NCBI GenBank assembly: GCA_029379385.1
Contig: CM055607.1
Coordinates: 36,577,235-36,641,234, forward strand
Source: Quillaja saponaria
Lineage: Eukaryota; Streptophyta; Magnoliopsida; Fabales; Quillajaceae
DNA length: 64,000 bases
Reading direction: 5' to 3'
Both the position numbers and the translations under genes were made by a program. Below, in pieces: positions 30,801 through 42,984 of the stretch. Below the pieces are notes generated by a model. The model saw nothing but the letters and a program-made list of their open reading frames with translations. It had not been told where the DNA came from and did no database searches. The first letter of the stretch is position 1. The number at the start of each line of letters is the position of its first letter.

Positions 30801-32550
30801 CTAAGTATCTTATGTGGACGGAAAGAGTTAAGGGTTTCGTACGTTGATACTGGATAAAGATATTTTAGATATAATGGACATGAAAATACATGGCTACAGA
30901 ACTCTCCAACATCAGCTAATTTCATGTGTTAAATGTTGTATGATCAACATCAAAATGATAGAGAATTTTATGGATTCCAAGGTTTCATCCAGTTAAGAAC
31001 AGAGTAATGGTTTGTTCATTCAAAAAGACAAGGTAGGTTTAAAGTTTCTGCTCTTCATCTGGGAGAATTAACATGAGTAGTGACACGACCAGAAAATTCC
31101 AATAGCAAAGTTTAGAGCTAAACACAGCACTCTGACTTCTAGTAGCTAATAGGAAAATCTGACCATTCCATAGGATGAAAATTTCCACTGTACAAACTCG
31201 AACAAGAATCTGTGCATCACCTTTTTACTCCAACACATAGATCACCTATAGATGTCATAAAATGTTGATTTAACCCTAAAATTCTGGTACAAGGACTTCA
31301 TATCAAATCCGACTCCATTGTCTCATGCTGTGCCCACGATAAAAACTTCAAAATTTCAAGATTGAGAATTTAAAGAAAATAGCATCTAACACAGTTTGCA
31401 TGGTTGGAGCTATCTCCACTCAGGATAGTTTACCAATCTTTAAGCCTAGTAAATGTTTCTTGCATCTTGCTTAGTTTATTTTTTGATAAGTGAAAACCTG
31501 TGAATAAAACCTGCAATGGTGCATCCTGCTTTAAATCCCCAAATGGTACTTTCACAAATTTCTTTCCACACTCACATTTCCTCTTTCAAGGGACAAAAGC
31601 AAAATTCCACAGCCAACATCCATCCATTTTCACACCCTTAATGCCTAAAGTATTGTCCCTCAAACTTCACATGTAGTTATAACATCTCCCAAGAAACATA
31701 TGTCCCCTTGTACACAAACTTATCTTCCATTATGATTCTCACATGTTATGAAACTAAACCTCCACACTTCCACAAAAATCATTGTTGCTATTCAACTAGG
31801 AATCTGAGACGTGGTTCAATAACATGCCTCCAAATCAGTACCCAAAGATAAATAAAACACTAATTGCATATTACTTCCGAAAAACAGATTGCAAAAAGAG
31901 GAGGGGAATTGGGCGTTGTATGCATTGTCTCTGGACTCTCGGATATTTCTTTCTGCAAAATCTCGATAGGTTCTTGTGTTACAAAACTTAAAACCACATA
32001 ATCATCAAAAACTGCTCCAAAAGTAGCACCAAGACATATCCAAACTTCAAACAAATCAACACATTTGATCAGAGTATACCAGATTCTACCACAGATCTTC
32101 ATAGGCTCAAAATACACAAAAGAACTATATAATTGAGCAATGAAATGATACTCAAGAGATATAATATATGACAGTGAGGCTCCCACAAACACCAAAACAC
32201 TTCCTACACAAAAAATGACAACCCATTTTCACAAATATGCTGAGTTAAAAATGAAAGAAACACAAAAACCCAAAACAGAAAACCATCATCAGAAAAGGGG
32301 TCAAAAGAAAAGAACAACAACTAAGAAGAAGCAAAAGAGGGGGGAAAGAAACTAAGATGGGTATGCTTAAAATACCACAAATCTTAATGGGTGCTTCAAG
32401 CTCCAACAAATTAGGCTGCTGCAAGAAAATCTCTCTAGAAGCTACACAGAGTTGACGGATCTCCGATTCTGATAGCTGAACCTGCTTTCCAGGTCGACCT
32501 CGAACTTCAAGCAGCCGATTGATTATGTCATCGAGTACTGGCTGCTCCAT
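27849..32550 (-). CDS. TOPP: Type-1 Ser/Thr protein phosphatase catalytic subunit
   Basis: Exons on the minus strand: 32550-32376, 30117-29558, 29212-28951, 27871-27849. They join in frame to 339 residues. Metal-binding and catalytic motifs are intact: GDIHG (59-63), GDYVDRG (87-93), RGNHE (118-122), MHGG, RAHQ and the PP1 signature [11 protein letters not shown]. These identify PP1 rather than PP2A or PP4. PP1 works with regulatory subunits in nucleus and cytosol. The C-terminal extension holds an internal duplication ([15 protein letters not shown], then [14 protein letters not shown]). The last exon can be joined two ways. A donor at 28951 gives the tail AFLGAKV. A stronger-looking donor at 28943 gives PSLVRKYEI with stop at 27842. 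I prefer the first because FLGAKV resembles tails of other plant PP1s as I remember them. Intron 1 is 2.3 kb. Confidence 0.93.
28190..28266 (+). mobile_element. LINE 3'-end fragment in last intron of the phosphatase gene
   Basis: The stretch with GAATGGAGCAAAATGATTCA, GTAATCGACTCCGACTAG, GGATTTAAGGCTTAGTTAGG and TTG resembles the 3' terminus of plant L1-type LINEs. That end is typically GGATTCATGTAGCCGACCCC...GGATAAGGCTT followed by GTTG repeats. The same type of tail ends the larger fragment in VPS52 intron 4. It lies antisense to the host gene. Confidence 0.55.
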
Positions 32551-33402
32551 TTCTTCGCCTCACAAGTCAACGGTTTTATTAGATATATGATACAAGTAGT
32601 GAAATACCAACGAGGAAGAAGATGAAGGAAAAAGAGAGAGTAAGCAAATACCACGACTTGGTGGAGCTGAGGAATGTTGGGATTACAGTCGTTTTGTTAG
32701 CAAGAAGGTGCCTTTTTAGGATCAGATAGAATTTGAGACACTCCTTTTTCATTTAGCAAACAAAGTGGCAATTCCTTTTAAGAAGATAGTGGATTAGAGA
32801 GGAAAAAAGTGCCATGACAAATGGGTTTTGTCCAGAGCTGACCTAGGAAAAGCAAATTTTTCCTACGATTTTCTTTTTCAGTTCTAAGAATATTATTACT
32901 GAAAAATATTTCATTTTTTCTTTTTTAAATTTTAATAATGGCTGCAAGAAATCTTATCCTTAATTTTCTTTTTACGATTTCTTTCAGGATCTCAAAAAAA
33001 TCACTATTTATTTAGTTAAAAATCACCTAAATTAATTATTAACATCAAATTGTCTCCAAAACTTACCAATAGTATTATTTATTTAAAAATATATATATAT
33101 CTTAATTCTTAGGATACAATCCACAAACAAAAATTTTATCTAAAACTTATCAATATTATTATTTATTTAAAAATAAATATCTCAGGATACAATTCACGAA
33201 AAAAAAATTATAAAAAAAAAGTATTTTAAAATAGGGGAAAAAGAATTTTATTTTATTTATAAGAAAAAGAAAGATAAATTTTCTGATCCTTCCTTAATTA
33301 CTCATAATATAGAAAGTAGAAACACATCCGTACATTCTTTTTTTCATCGTTTTCTTCCAAAGGAGTAAAATACCTAGAAACAAATAGCTGCCAAAAGATC
33401 CG
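32551..33402. other. Divergent promoter region: phosphatase (-) and ASCH gene (+)
   Basis: The two start codons are 852 bp apart and face away from each other. The phosphatase-proximal 100-150 bp are probably 5' UTR; the centre is AT-rich. I see no convincing TATA box for either gene. Confidence 0.5.
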
Positions 33403-36400
33403 ATGAGAGGAAGAAATTCTGGAAACTACACGAACCCATGCTTGACTATGCACCAGCCTTGGGCTTCGCTGCTGGTCTATGGGATCAAGCGCATTGAGGG
33501 AAGGTCATGGCCTGCTCCAATCAGAGGTGACAACTCTTAATTCTTAACTTATGGGTTCAATTTAAGTAATATATGTATAGCTTAGCCTTCTGGGTTCAAT
33601 TTAAGTTATATATGTATAGCTTAGCTTAGGCCTCTCTCTTTCTTTCTTTTTGTTGTTCTAAAAGTTGAAGTTTTGCTTTAGAAATACGATCTGTATTGCT
33701 TAGGAAGAAGGGGAAAGGAAAGACAAGTTAAAATGTTTGCGCTTTTACGGAAGTATTTCTTATTCTGGAAGTGAAGAAAGATTGAAACTTTTACTTATAT
33801 GACCCATGTTTCTCCTCTATCGTTTTCGATTCCTATTCAAAATTTTGGTTACTCCAGAAGACCAGAAGCAACCGATTTATCTACTCAAACCCATTTAGAA
33901 ATAGTTAGCTTCTCGATTGCCTTGTTTACATGAATTATGATCTGCTTGCATGATGTGGTGCAATATTGCTGACTATAACATTTTGCCCGTGGTTTAATGG
34001 GACTTCTGGGTTCAACTTCCTTCATAGATTATTCTGTGAAGTTTAAAGAGTATCTCCTAAACTTGAGCTCGTGAAGTTGGGCTTAAGGTAAGGGGCATTT
34101 ATAATGATAAACATAGATGGTGTTATTCTCTAGTATTGGACCAATTTCTCTTTTAATTCAAGCTTCATTGTCAGAAGGATTCAAGGTGAATCACTTACTG
34201 GCTGAATATTGTGTGTGGGGAGATTGTTGGAGCATAATTAGAGAGTCTAACGCTTATAGCCACGTTGACCCATATAATTATTTGGATGGTCTAGATTCTA
34301 GGTTTGATACCATGTTAGAGTCATATCTTTAAAACCAGTTAATTTGCTTTAAGAGTGTAGTGTAGCTCTAACAATTTTATTACAAGATGAACATAAAAGA
34401 TATGAATCCTATTCAATATTTTATGTTCATACACTTTAGGTGATTTTTCAAAATGTTTTTGTTTTCAAATCCTATTCAAAATTTTGGTTACTCCAGAAGA
34501 CAATATTCAGCCAATGAGTGATAGACAATATTCACCTTGAATCCTACACTTTTTAGTTCAGTTCAGCTGTCTAACACCCATCACTCCTTGAAAGTCACAG
34601 TACAAGTTTACAAGTGAGTCAATGAGAGTAAATTGCTGCATTTTTATTGTCATAATCCTATCAGACTGTTATGCATTTGATCTTTGGGGTTTGGTGCTAC
34701 AAATAAGCAGTTGGAAGGAAAATGTAAGAATTTCAGAGCATCTTAATAAACTTACAAAGTTTCTTGTGTATAAATTATTTGACAATTTTTAAGATAAATA
34801 TATTTGTTGTCTTTCAGTGGGGGTAGCTGTTCTTTTAATTATCTTTACTTTTACATAGTTAGCTATATGGGTGAGAAGATTATTTCCAAACTGTAAAGAC
34901 CAAGAGATGCATGCCTGAAATGTGAATTTGTAAAGCTTGTCTCTTTTCTAGGAAAAGAAATGGCTGGAGCCATTTTGTACAAACTAGTCACATAGAGAAC
35001 TTACTTGAAAAAACAATACCAATTTGTATTGTTTTTCCACTTTTATTTGAAATTTAAATTGAATATATGGTATGCTTGCCAATTAGATATGAGAGTTAAA
35101 CAGGAAGAGGATCTAATACTCATCAACCACCATTATATTGGTTTCTTCTGTTTGGGGAACAAAATAAGCATTCTTAGGAGAAGCTAGTTAAAATGCTAAT
35201 TTGTGTTTCTTATCTTCCCTGCACAACAGAGGAAGGTACTTAAGTGCAATTCCCAAGTTTTATTGGTTTCCTTCTTACTGATTATTTGTTGTTTCTTCAC
35301 TTTACTTTTGATAAGGGTCTTTCTAAATATTCAGAATCTTGTTTATGAAGGCCGTCTTTGGATTCATGCTGCCAGTAAGGTTCCAGATGAATCTACCATC
35401 AAAGCAATGGAAGACTTCTACAGGGAGATTTATGCTGTGAATGGATTCACTAATATTAAGTTTCCAGAACATTATCCTATTTCAAGACTCTTAGGTATTT
35501 GAATTTGGTATTTATTGTTACTTATCATAAAAACAATTGGCACTTGTTTTTAGTTTCTGTATTTCTCTGAAAATTTTCTTTCTTGGTATTTTTGGGTTCT
35601 AGTTTTTCCCCTTCAGACCTTAATTTATACTGCAGATAAATAAATTACCACCTGCTTCTAATCACTTTTCTATGGTCCATATCAAAAAGGGAGTCCCTGA
35701 TAACTGTTTGTGTTTAAATTTATTTAGGAGATTGCTTTTTGTTTAATTCTACAATTATAAACCCTTATTTATGTTACAGTATTTTTTATTATTATTATTT
35801 TTTTCCTCTAATCGAGAACATTTTAGTCAACTTCATCCTAAAGATGAGTGATAAAACCAGAGATGATAAAGGGTCATTCTTTATCATTACCTATTAGTAT
35901 ATACCTGCTCAATTATTCATTTATTTATTTAAATTTTATCTTTTGAGAATTTAAATTTTGAAGATTTCATGTGTGTTATAGGATGTGTTGAGGTCGTTGG
36001 CTGCGTCAAAGGTGAAGAACTAGCAAGCTGGGAGATGGTCCCTGAAGGGGTGGGCTTCCAATTTATCTGAAATCCCCCAAGTTTTAAATATTTAAATGGT
36101 GCAGTTTCATGGTTATTTATACTCTCTTGAATAGATTAGGCTCGTTTTGCATTCAGGTGAGGCTGGAAGGACAAACTGATTATTGTTGGCTCTGTGAACA
36201 GCCACAGGTCTGAATTTGACTGCTGCCATGGGTTTTTGACAGTTTTTTGTATTTGTAAGAACTGTATTACATGTGGTGAAGAAGTGTCTTGTACCTTTTT
36301 AAATACAGAAACTATTGGTTCCCTTTGAGATGCGAGGATACCAACGTGTTTATAACTTAGAGAGGAAGGTAATGTGGTTCTGAAACTTATCTCAGTGTTT

Positions 36401-37329
36401 CTCTTTTGTATAAGAGCATACTTGTATGTCTGTCACAGATATATGAGGCTGCAGTTAGAGGACTCACCTCAGTTGAAAGTCCACTACCAGTTAAATTTCC
36501 ACTTCCAAATCCACGAGATCCGTTTTCACTGAAGCCAGGTTCTATCCGTATACTTTCCCCAAATCCAAAAACATCTGAAGTGGATAAATCATCAAGCCTT
36601 AGTGTGGCCATTGCTGGTGCACGAGCAGCAGCAACACAGTTTACAAAGAAGGACAACACTTTTCAAACTTCCATTCAGATTAGTGCAGGCAATTCCATGG
36701 GCACAGTTCAATCACCAAGCACAACTTTGGAAGAGAATAAAATACTATCCACTTATTCAAATGAGATATCTGATCAGGGGTTTGTGGCATCAAATAGCAA
36801 AGATCAACACAGTAATAAAAAGTTTGTGGGAAGCAGTAAGTACAATCAACCTCCTGGTACTGATTCGACACAACAATCACAGCCACCATCTAAGGTAACT
36901 CCTCTTTGTGACTGATGTTACTATGAATTATGCTGTATGCTTTTCATCAGTTTCATAAAAAATGAGCCCCCCTCTTCTAGCTAGATAATTGAAATTAACT
37001 TGTGCTAATTATCTGTGTTTGTGTAGTTCTAATTTGACATTGTTGATACTTGATTCTGATTCTTAACCAGGTTTCTTACATTTAATGATCAGCTGATAAA
37101 ATCAGAAAAATAATCTTTCAACTACTGAAATGTTAGATGCATAAAAAATTGGAAATAATTTCATGCTTTCTGTTGCAAACAATTATATGGTAGTTCAGTC
37201 GCCATTACAACTATGTAACTGCTGGAATAAAATAGCGAACATTCATTTGCATTATCAATTTCTGTTCTGACTCCATTAACTAATTACTAGATTTTTGCTG
37301 CCGCGATGAAAGGGCTGAAGCCATCATGA
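33403..37329 (+). CDS. ASCH-domain protein (ASC-1/TRIP4- or EOLA-like)
   Basis: Seven exons, 33403-33526, 35351-35494, 35982-36049, 36157-36207, 36309-36368, 36439-36894, 37291-37329, join to 313 residues. The N-terminal 130 or so residues form an ASCH domain: TMHQPWASLLVYGIKRIEGR, the WPAPIRGRLWIHAA strand-loop, HYPISRLLGCVEVVGCV and QTDYCWLCEQPQ. In animals this domain follows the zinc finger of activating signal cointegrator 1. Here no zinc-finger exon is seen upstream, so the protein is ASCH plus a Ser/Thr-rich, probably disordered tail. ASCH domains are thought to bind RNA or nucleic acid; the plant role is unknown. The final 39-nt exon encodes IFAAAMKGLKPS. If intron 6 is retained, translation stops at 36915 after PPSKVTPLCD. 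Intron 1 is 1.8 kb and holds repeats. Confidence 0.85.
33552..33629 (+). repeat. 39-bp tandem duplication in ASCH intron 1
   Basis: TGGGTTCAATTTAAGTAATA and the following 19 bases (units starting at 33552 and 33591) occur twice in direct contact with only a few differences. Confidence 0.8.
33832..34502 (+). repeat. Dispersed direct repeat of about 31 bp in ASCH intron 1
   Basis: A stretch starting CCTATTCAAAATTTTGGTTA and ending CTCCAGAAGAC occurs near 33832 and again near 34471. The repeat is exact over about 30 bases and the origin is unknown. The intervening DNA includes a possible LTR remnant. Confidence 0.7.
34224..34373 (-). mobile_element. Possible remnant of a small LTR retroelement
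   Basis: TTGATACCA at 34304-34312 is the complement of the TGGTATCAA-type primer-binding site used with initiator tRNA-Met by copia elements. It directly abuts a 61-bp segment with ends TGTTAGAG and CTCTAACA, as LTR termini would. TGTTGGAG...AGTCTAAC just upstream (34224-34250) could be the other end. The element would be very small and damaged. Confidence 0.3.
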
Positions 37330-39663
37330 ATCAAATGGATTACTGGGAGGAGTCCATACATTGAAACCATTATGCATGTGGCACCTAGAAGTCAAAATAA
37401 TATGATGATAGTTGAAGTGTGATCCTGAAATAGAGCTTGTATAGGGGTCTTTTCGGTAGTTTTATTTTTTATTGGACTTCGATATTGTCCTTTATTCCTG
37501 TATCTGTGTTCTAGAATTTCCTGAAATTTATGGTTTAGGTGCCTTAATAGTAGATTAAGCTTTCGTTTGTACTTTATACATTAAGTGCTATGAGGTATCC
37601 TACATATTGAATAGTATGAATGACATAGACTTTGCTTGTACCTTATTTTACTCCAGAAATGAATTCGTAAAAAATACTGTAATTGACCAAAGGCCTGCGA
37701 TGGTGTTTCTTTCTGTGAAGTTTCCTCGTGATGTGGGATTAATAGGGAATATGCATGAGCTTATTTATAGGCATGGGATGGAAACCAACCTTGGAGAAAA
37801 AGAAAGAAAATGCATGCATGGTGATCGAGTGTGAGACATGGAGTGAAATTTCAATTAATTAAGTTTCATCCAAGATTTTAACAAAAACTGATTTGTTCCG
37901 TTATAATTAAGCTAAAATTATAAAAAGTATGTAAAATTTTCAAGCATCACCCATAGATCATAGCTTAATTAGCTGCTTATACACAATTCTTGTATTAATC
38001 CATTTGATTAAGTTCGTAAAAGAAACTTTATGGTCCAGTAAGTTTAGCACTAATGAGAAATCGTTCATTTAATTACGAGTTGACAGAAATTTGAGTTCCA
38101 TAATCAAAGGCAAGTATAATAAAACAAGAACAAGTGGATAAGAGAAATAATGTATGTGGTAGAACATTTAAATGCTAAATTCAAGCCATTTTGTTTGGAA
38201 ATTAGATAAAAATAATTTACAAAGGGCTCGCAAAAGTTTATAAACATGTCTGCTAGTTCAATGGATAAAATCTTTTACTTTGTTGGAATACAATCCATTG
38301 TGTGTATTGACTCTTGATGGTGCACGTTATATCATTCTTAGGCAAAACAACCATCTTTACAGCATCTCAATGCTCTAATAAATTAAAGTCTTTCTCTTTT
38401 AAAAGCAAAAATTCTTCATACAAATTTAATATTGATTTAAGAAAAAGTTAATAACTAAGGTCCTCATCTATAATTCATTTAATTTACAAATAGTTCATAT
38501 GGATACTCATGCCATTATGTCAACCCCCCACCCCCTGTCTCTCTTCCGCTTTTCCTCCTGCTGAATTTCCAATAACAATAATTAGTAATAGTTGCCATTA
38601 TTAAACAAGCTTTTTAGTTGGTCATATGGTCATGCATGGAAACCGTTAAGAACACAAATCCGACCGACAGCAATCTTAATTTATGGCTTAGAACTAATAA
38701 CGGAGGGCAGTAAGATGCTATTCTACTGCCTTATTGTCATCTTTATGCATGTCTTGCGCTTTTCAAATTGTAATTGCAGTTACATGGCCAAGACCTCTGA
38801 ATTAGTAACTAGTATTTCTGCAGGGACAGCATCCATGGACGACAGGACCCATGATTCCCTTGGTTTGTCTTCTCACAATAAGCTGAAGATAGTTTCATGA
38901 AGAACCAGTGGGGTAAGAGGGTTTCAAGACCGCGACCACTTAGTGGTACTGAAATGCAAAATCCTTAGTATAATTAACTTGGTCCCTTTTGAGTGTCTGT
39001 CTCATGTTGTACGTTTGCATGCTTAAAGTTTCCTTCTCTTTTTTGAATCTCCAATATATTTTTTCTATATTTATGGTCGTTAATTAAATTGTGAAGTTAT
39101 ATACTTTCTTCTAAATTTGCTTGGTCCTTCTAGTTATAATTTTTGTAATGGCATCGTATCTTTATCTTCCCTGCACTGCGCACAAACAAAATGATGCTCA
39201 AAACTAACTCGGAGGTGGTGTTCAGATACAGTATTACAGTATAACGTGTTGTTCAACTCAGACGCCGTACAATAGATTGAAGACGGCTCACACAACAGCA
39301 CATAAGCTAAAACTAGCTTTTCAGTTTCTTAATCAACTGCACATAAGCTAAAACTAGCTCAATTGTAGTGTTATAACAACATTCTCTTAAAGCAACGGCC
39401 AATACAGCAACAGCGTTGGCGGCAACTTCTTTACTAAACCGCATTAAGCCAAGCAATCGATAATATTTTTGTCCTATAAATTTAGGGAAGCATGTAAGTG
39501 GTAGGGGGTGTAAATAAAAACGACATCCTTGCATCCTTCGCTTACAAAAGCTGGTTAAACTTGAATGAAAAGATATTTCAGATGCATTTTCTGACTCTCA
39601 CAAATTGTCAGTACACTTCTACATAAAGGACTAGATTAGATTGCGGTTTGGTCAGCTATCTTG
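37330..39663. other. Intergenic region between ASCH gene and CSL4 (convergent 3' ends)
   Basis: Two 3' ends face each other, so part of each edge is probably 3' UTR. Open frames at 37607-37834 and 38592-38900 are short and unrecognised. A 20-nt direct repeat (CACATAAGCTAAAACTAGCT) occurs near 39299 and 39340. I see no other gene. Confidence 0.5.
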
Positions 39664-42600
39664 TCAGCTTCCCACCTTTGCGACCTTTCTTTGCTCAATT
39701 TGGCCAGTTAATGGGCATTGCATCTCTGTCCAACTTACTGGAACCATAGTTGCACCTGGAAATACAGAACCAAATAATTACAAATTGAGGCAACATTAGA
39801 TTTCTCCAGGTTATTCAGCATAAACAAGTCCCTGCAATTTGCAAATAGAAATGGAATTTACATAATATTATCAATAGGATGTCATCTTCACACACATTTC
39901 ATAAAATATTGCATTAAACACCACATCACTCATACAGAAAGCTTTATGGGTGTAAAACTAGGTAGCTATGTTGTTGATATAAGTATGCATGCATTTTCTG
40001 AATTAAAAGCTTAGAACACAATTCTTCGTATACATGAGACCAGAAAACCATATAATATGTTTGTACAACTCCCAAAATATAAACAAAACCTCACCAGCAG
40101 TGCTCTCTGCAGACACAACACCGAGTTCATTCTTTGCAGTGGATAAATAGTATGCCCGCGCATCTCCGAGGGAAAGCTATAAAAACAGTTGCATTGAGGT
40201 GACTACTTTGTTTAATTGAAATTAAGAGCCAATTGGAAAATATGATATTGATAAATAAAAACCCTTCAACATGGAAAAATTACCACAAGTGCTCTAACAA
40301 TGTCACCAGGGCGAAAAGATAAGTGCATATCCACTTTGTCAATCTCAGTTGCTCTTACATCTTGTTGCCTGCCAGAATCAGGAGTATGCACACTTGAAAT
40401 ATTTGTACATCAAGCGTTTGAAACTTCTTAAGACCGAACAGCATAAAATATGCTACATATAAATATCTGTTATTACTTATACATAACAAGATTAGACTAA
40501 GAAAAACAATAAGTCTTCATATTTAGAATTTATACTTATTCAACTTTTTCTTTTTTTTCCTTTTGAGTGCTAAGGATCCTCAAAATTTACAAGTGATAAA
40601 AGGTTCAAGGATATATGTTGAAGAAGAAAAACACTGCTTAGAGCAGCCACCTAGTGAAATATAGTTATAGAAGACAGCTTTCAGATTTTCTGCAGAGCTT
40701 TACACACTGCATAAAATTAAATATACAAATTATTCATGTGCATAAATGGATTTTAGAGCCACTTTCTTTTGGAGGATCAAAAACATTGTGTTCCTCTATA
40801 CAAGAAGTTGCGACATTCTAGAATTGACCAAAGTTGCAAGTTTTTGGCTCTGCATACTTTTACCTTCACAATGTTGCATATATAACTATTTAGTTTACTT
40901 TTAGCATAATAAAAATAAAGCACACACATACCTAATTGTCCCAGTAAATTTTTCTTGCACATTCTTGGGGCCAACACACATAATATCAGCAGATGCCATC
41001 CTAGCCATCACTTTCGTAACCTATAAATTCCAGAAAATATTTGAATTGCTTTTTGAAGTAAACAACACAAAAAGGAAAAAAAGAAGAATAAAGTAACACG
41101 ATGTGCAAGCAGACTAATGAAGTATTTTCTTCATAAAGAGGTTTACCCATTTAAACATGCATCCAAATGCGAGATAGATTCTAAAAAAAACAAAAACTGC
41201 AAGCATAAAATAATAAAAGAACCACAAACATAAAGCACAGAAGCGTTTAATTTCAATTCTTATAATCCTTCAAGATATTATGCGATAAATATACCATGAA
41301 ACAAACAAGCTGATTCTGGTAAGTTCTAATCTCTTCCTACACATTTCCAGGAAATTGAAGGTATTGCTTTCCATTAAACTATTAAGTAATATCAAACATA
41401 CGATTATCAGAATCGGAAAAAGATATGGTTATCTAAGGATGAAAATTCGCTCAAAGGAATCTACATAACTTCACACATAAATCAGATGGAAACCGACAAG
41501 AAGCCAAACCTGCGACATAAGAGTCTATAAATGACATTAAGCATAACAAGATGTAATGGCTAATATATATTTAAGAAGGATCAGTCAAATGCTACTTACT
41601 CGGGCAATGACGACAGACCCAGGCACTGGAACAGCACCGTGTGCCTTATGACCAGTTACTTCAACAGTTGGTCTCTGTAAATTACAATCACCAGTTTCAC
41701 TAACAGAAACACCAATGTTGGTGAAATTTGTCTTCAAAAAAGATTAAAAAGAAAAGTAGGCTGAGCATAATTCAAAATAAATCACAACTGATGTCAGATA
41801 TTTTTTTTATTGGTTTGACCATCTTCACAAAATATGGAGAAGAATATGACATAGATCAAGGCCAGTACTTACCAGAGAAAAAAAGATATAAGGGAAACCA
41901 CACAGAAAATCCATGATTAGATTTTGTTACATTTTCAAACAACTCCATGATATGAGGTAGTAACTCAATCTAGATATATAATTGTCATCTACTTTCTTTG
42001 AAGTCTAAAGTTTTGAAGACAATTTCTTAGCTTTACTAGTATATAAAATAACAATAAAATAAATACTTTTAAATATTAGTCTTTCTGATTCAAATTCACT
42101 TTCAACTCAGAATCAACCACAACGCAGTGAGTCTTAATTGCAAAACCGTTAAGCCAACTGCACTTTGACCAATTAGAGTTTTCAATTTTTAAAAACGGAG
42201 ACCAGATTTCATTACTTCAAAACCTGTCAACTTAGAAGTTGCCTAAGTTTTAGTTGTCAACTAAAAGCAACGCTATCAAAAGCTTTCCCCAAAGTGGTCA
42301 ATTTGAATATTCCCCAATATGACCAAATGTTCTAACTTCACAGCCGCACATTGCCCTGTAATTTCTTCTTCATACACGAGGGTTATCCAAAATTTCACCT
42401 TTTTGAAATTTTCACTCGAATAAGGCAAATAGAGACGATGAGACTTATTTAAAATTTCAATAAAAATAAAGATACCTAAAGTTTCATCTCTGGAAAACAA
42501 ACAAGTTTTTTTCCCAGTGAGGAAACATAGTAAAACCCTAAAACAGTCATTCATCTATAGAAATAAAGAAGCTTGGAACCTGGTCAGGAGAATCGGCAGA

Positions 42601-42750
42601 AGGAGATATGGTACGGAGGAAACCAGTGAGAGAAGCGTAGACTGTATCGTTGTGAGACGCCACATATGCACCAATCCCGGGTTTCACATCCGAAGCTCGA
42701 CCCAGCACTTCTCCTGGCGTTACCAATGGCGGCTCTTTCCCTTCTTGCAT
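39664..42750 (-). CDS. CSL4: Exosome complex cap subunit CSL4
   Basis: Six exons on the minus strand, 42750-42580, 41674-41600, 41020-40932, 40368-40284, 40176-40095, 39755-39664, join in phase to 197 residues, the usual length. The N-terminal segment contains VTPGEVLGRASDVKPGIGAY. The S1-like RNA-binding domain runs from VPGSVVIARVTKVMARMASA through FRPGDIVRALVLSLGDARAY. The C-terminal part VSWTEMQCPLTG keeps only one cysteine of the zinc ribbon known from archaeal Csl4, as in other eukaryotic copies. CSL4 sits on the RNA entry side of the nine-subunit exosome core in nucleus and cytosol and helps deliver RNA for 3'-5' decay. The gene is divergent from VPS52, across the repeat array. Confidence 0.95.
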
Positions 42751-42842
42751 TCTATCCCTCCAACGGCGGCACTGTCTTCTTTTGCTTCCAAAAAACTCCC
42801 AACTATTACGTACAAAGTCTGTGTCAGTTGACGGAGGTGTTC

Positions 42843-42850
42843 TCTTTATA
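42843..42850 (-). promoter_or_regulatory. Candidate TATA box of CSL4
   Basis: The minus strand reads TATAAAGA about 95 bp upstream of the CSL4 ATG. A start about 30 bp downstream would give a leader of roughly 60 nt. Confidence 0.45.
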
Positions 42851-42984
42851 CAAACGACAGGACGTTTCTCAATTTGGTATTACACTATCGTTTCCAGCTG
42901 AAATGAGAATAAAGTTTTTTATATTTATTTATTATTATTATTTCTATGAAAGAAAACAAAAAATCTTGGCCTAATTTAATTCCA

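Noticed and set aside
38592..38900. Possible gene in the ASCH-CSL4 spacer
   Set aside because: Open for 102 codons but no recognisable domain and no convincing adjacent exons.
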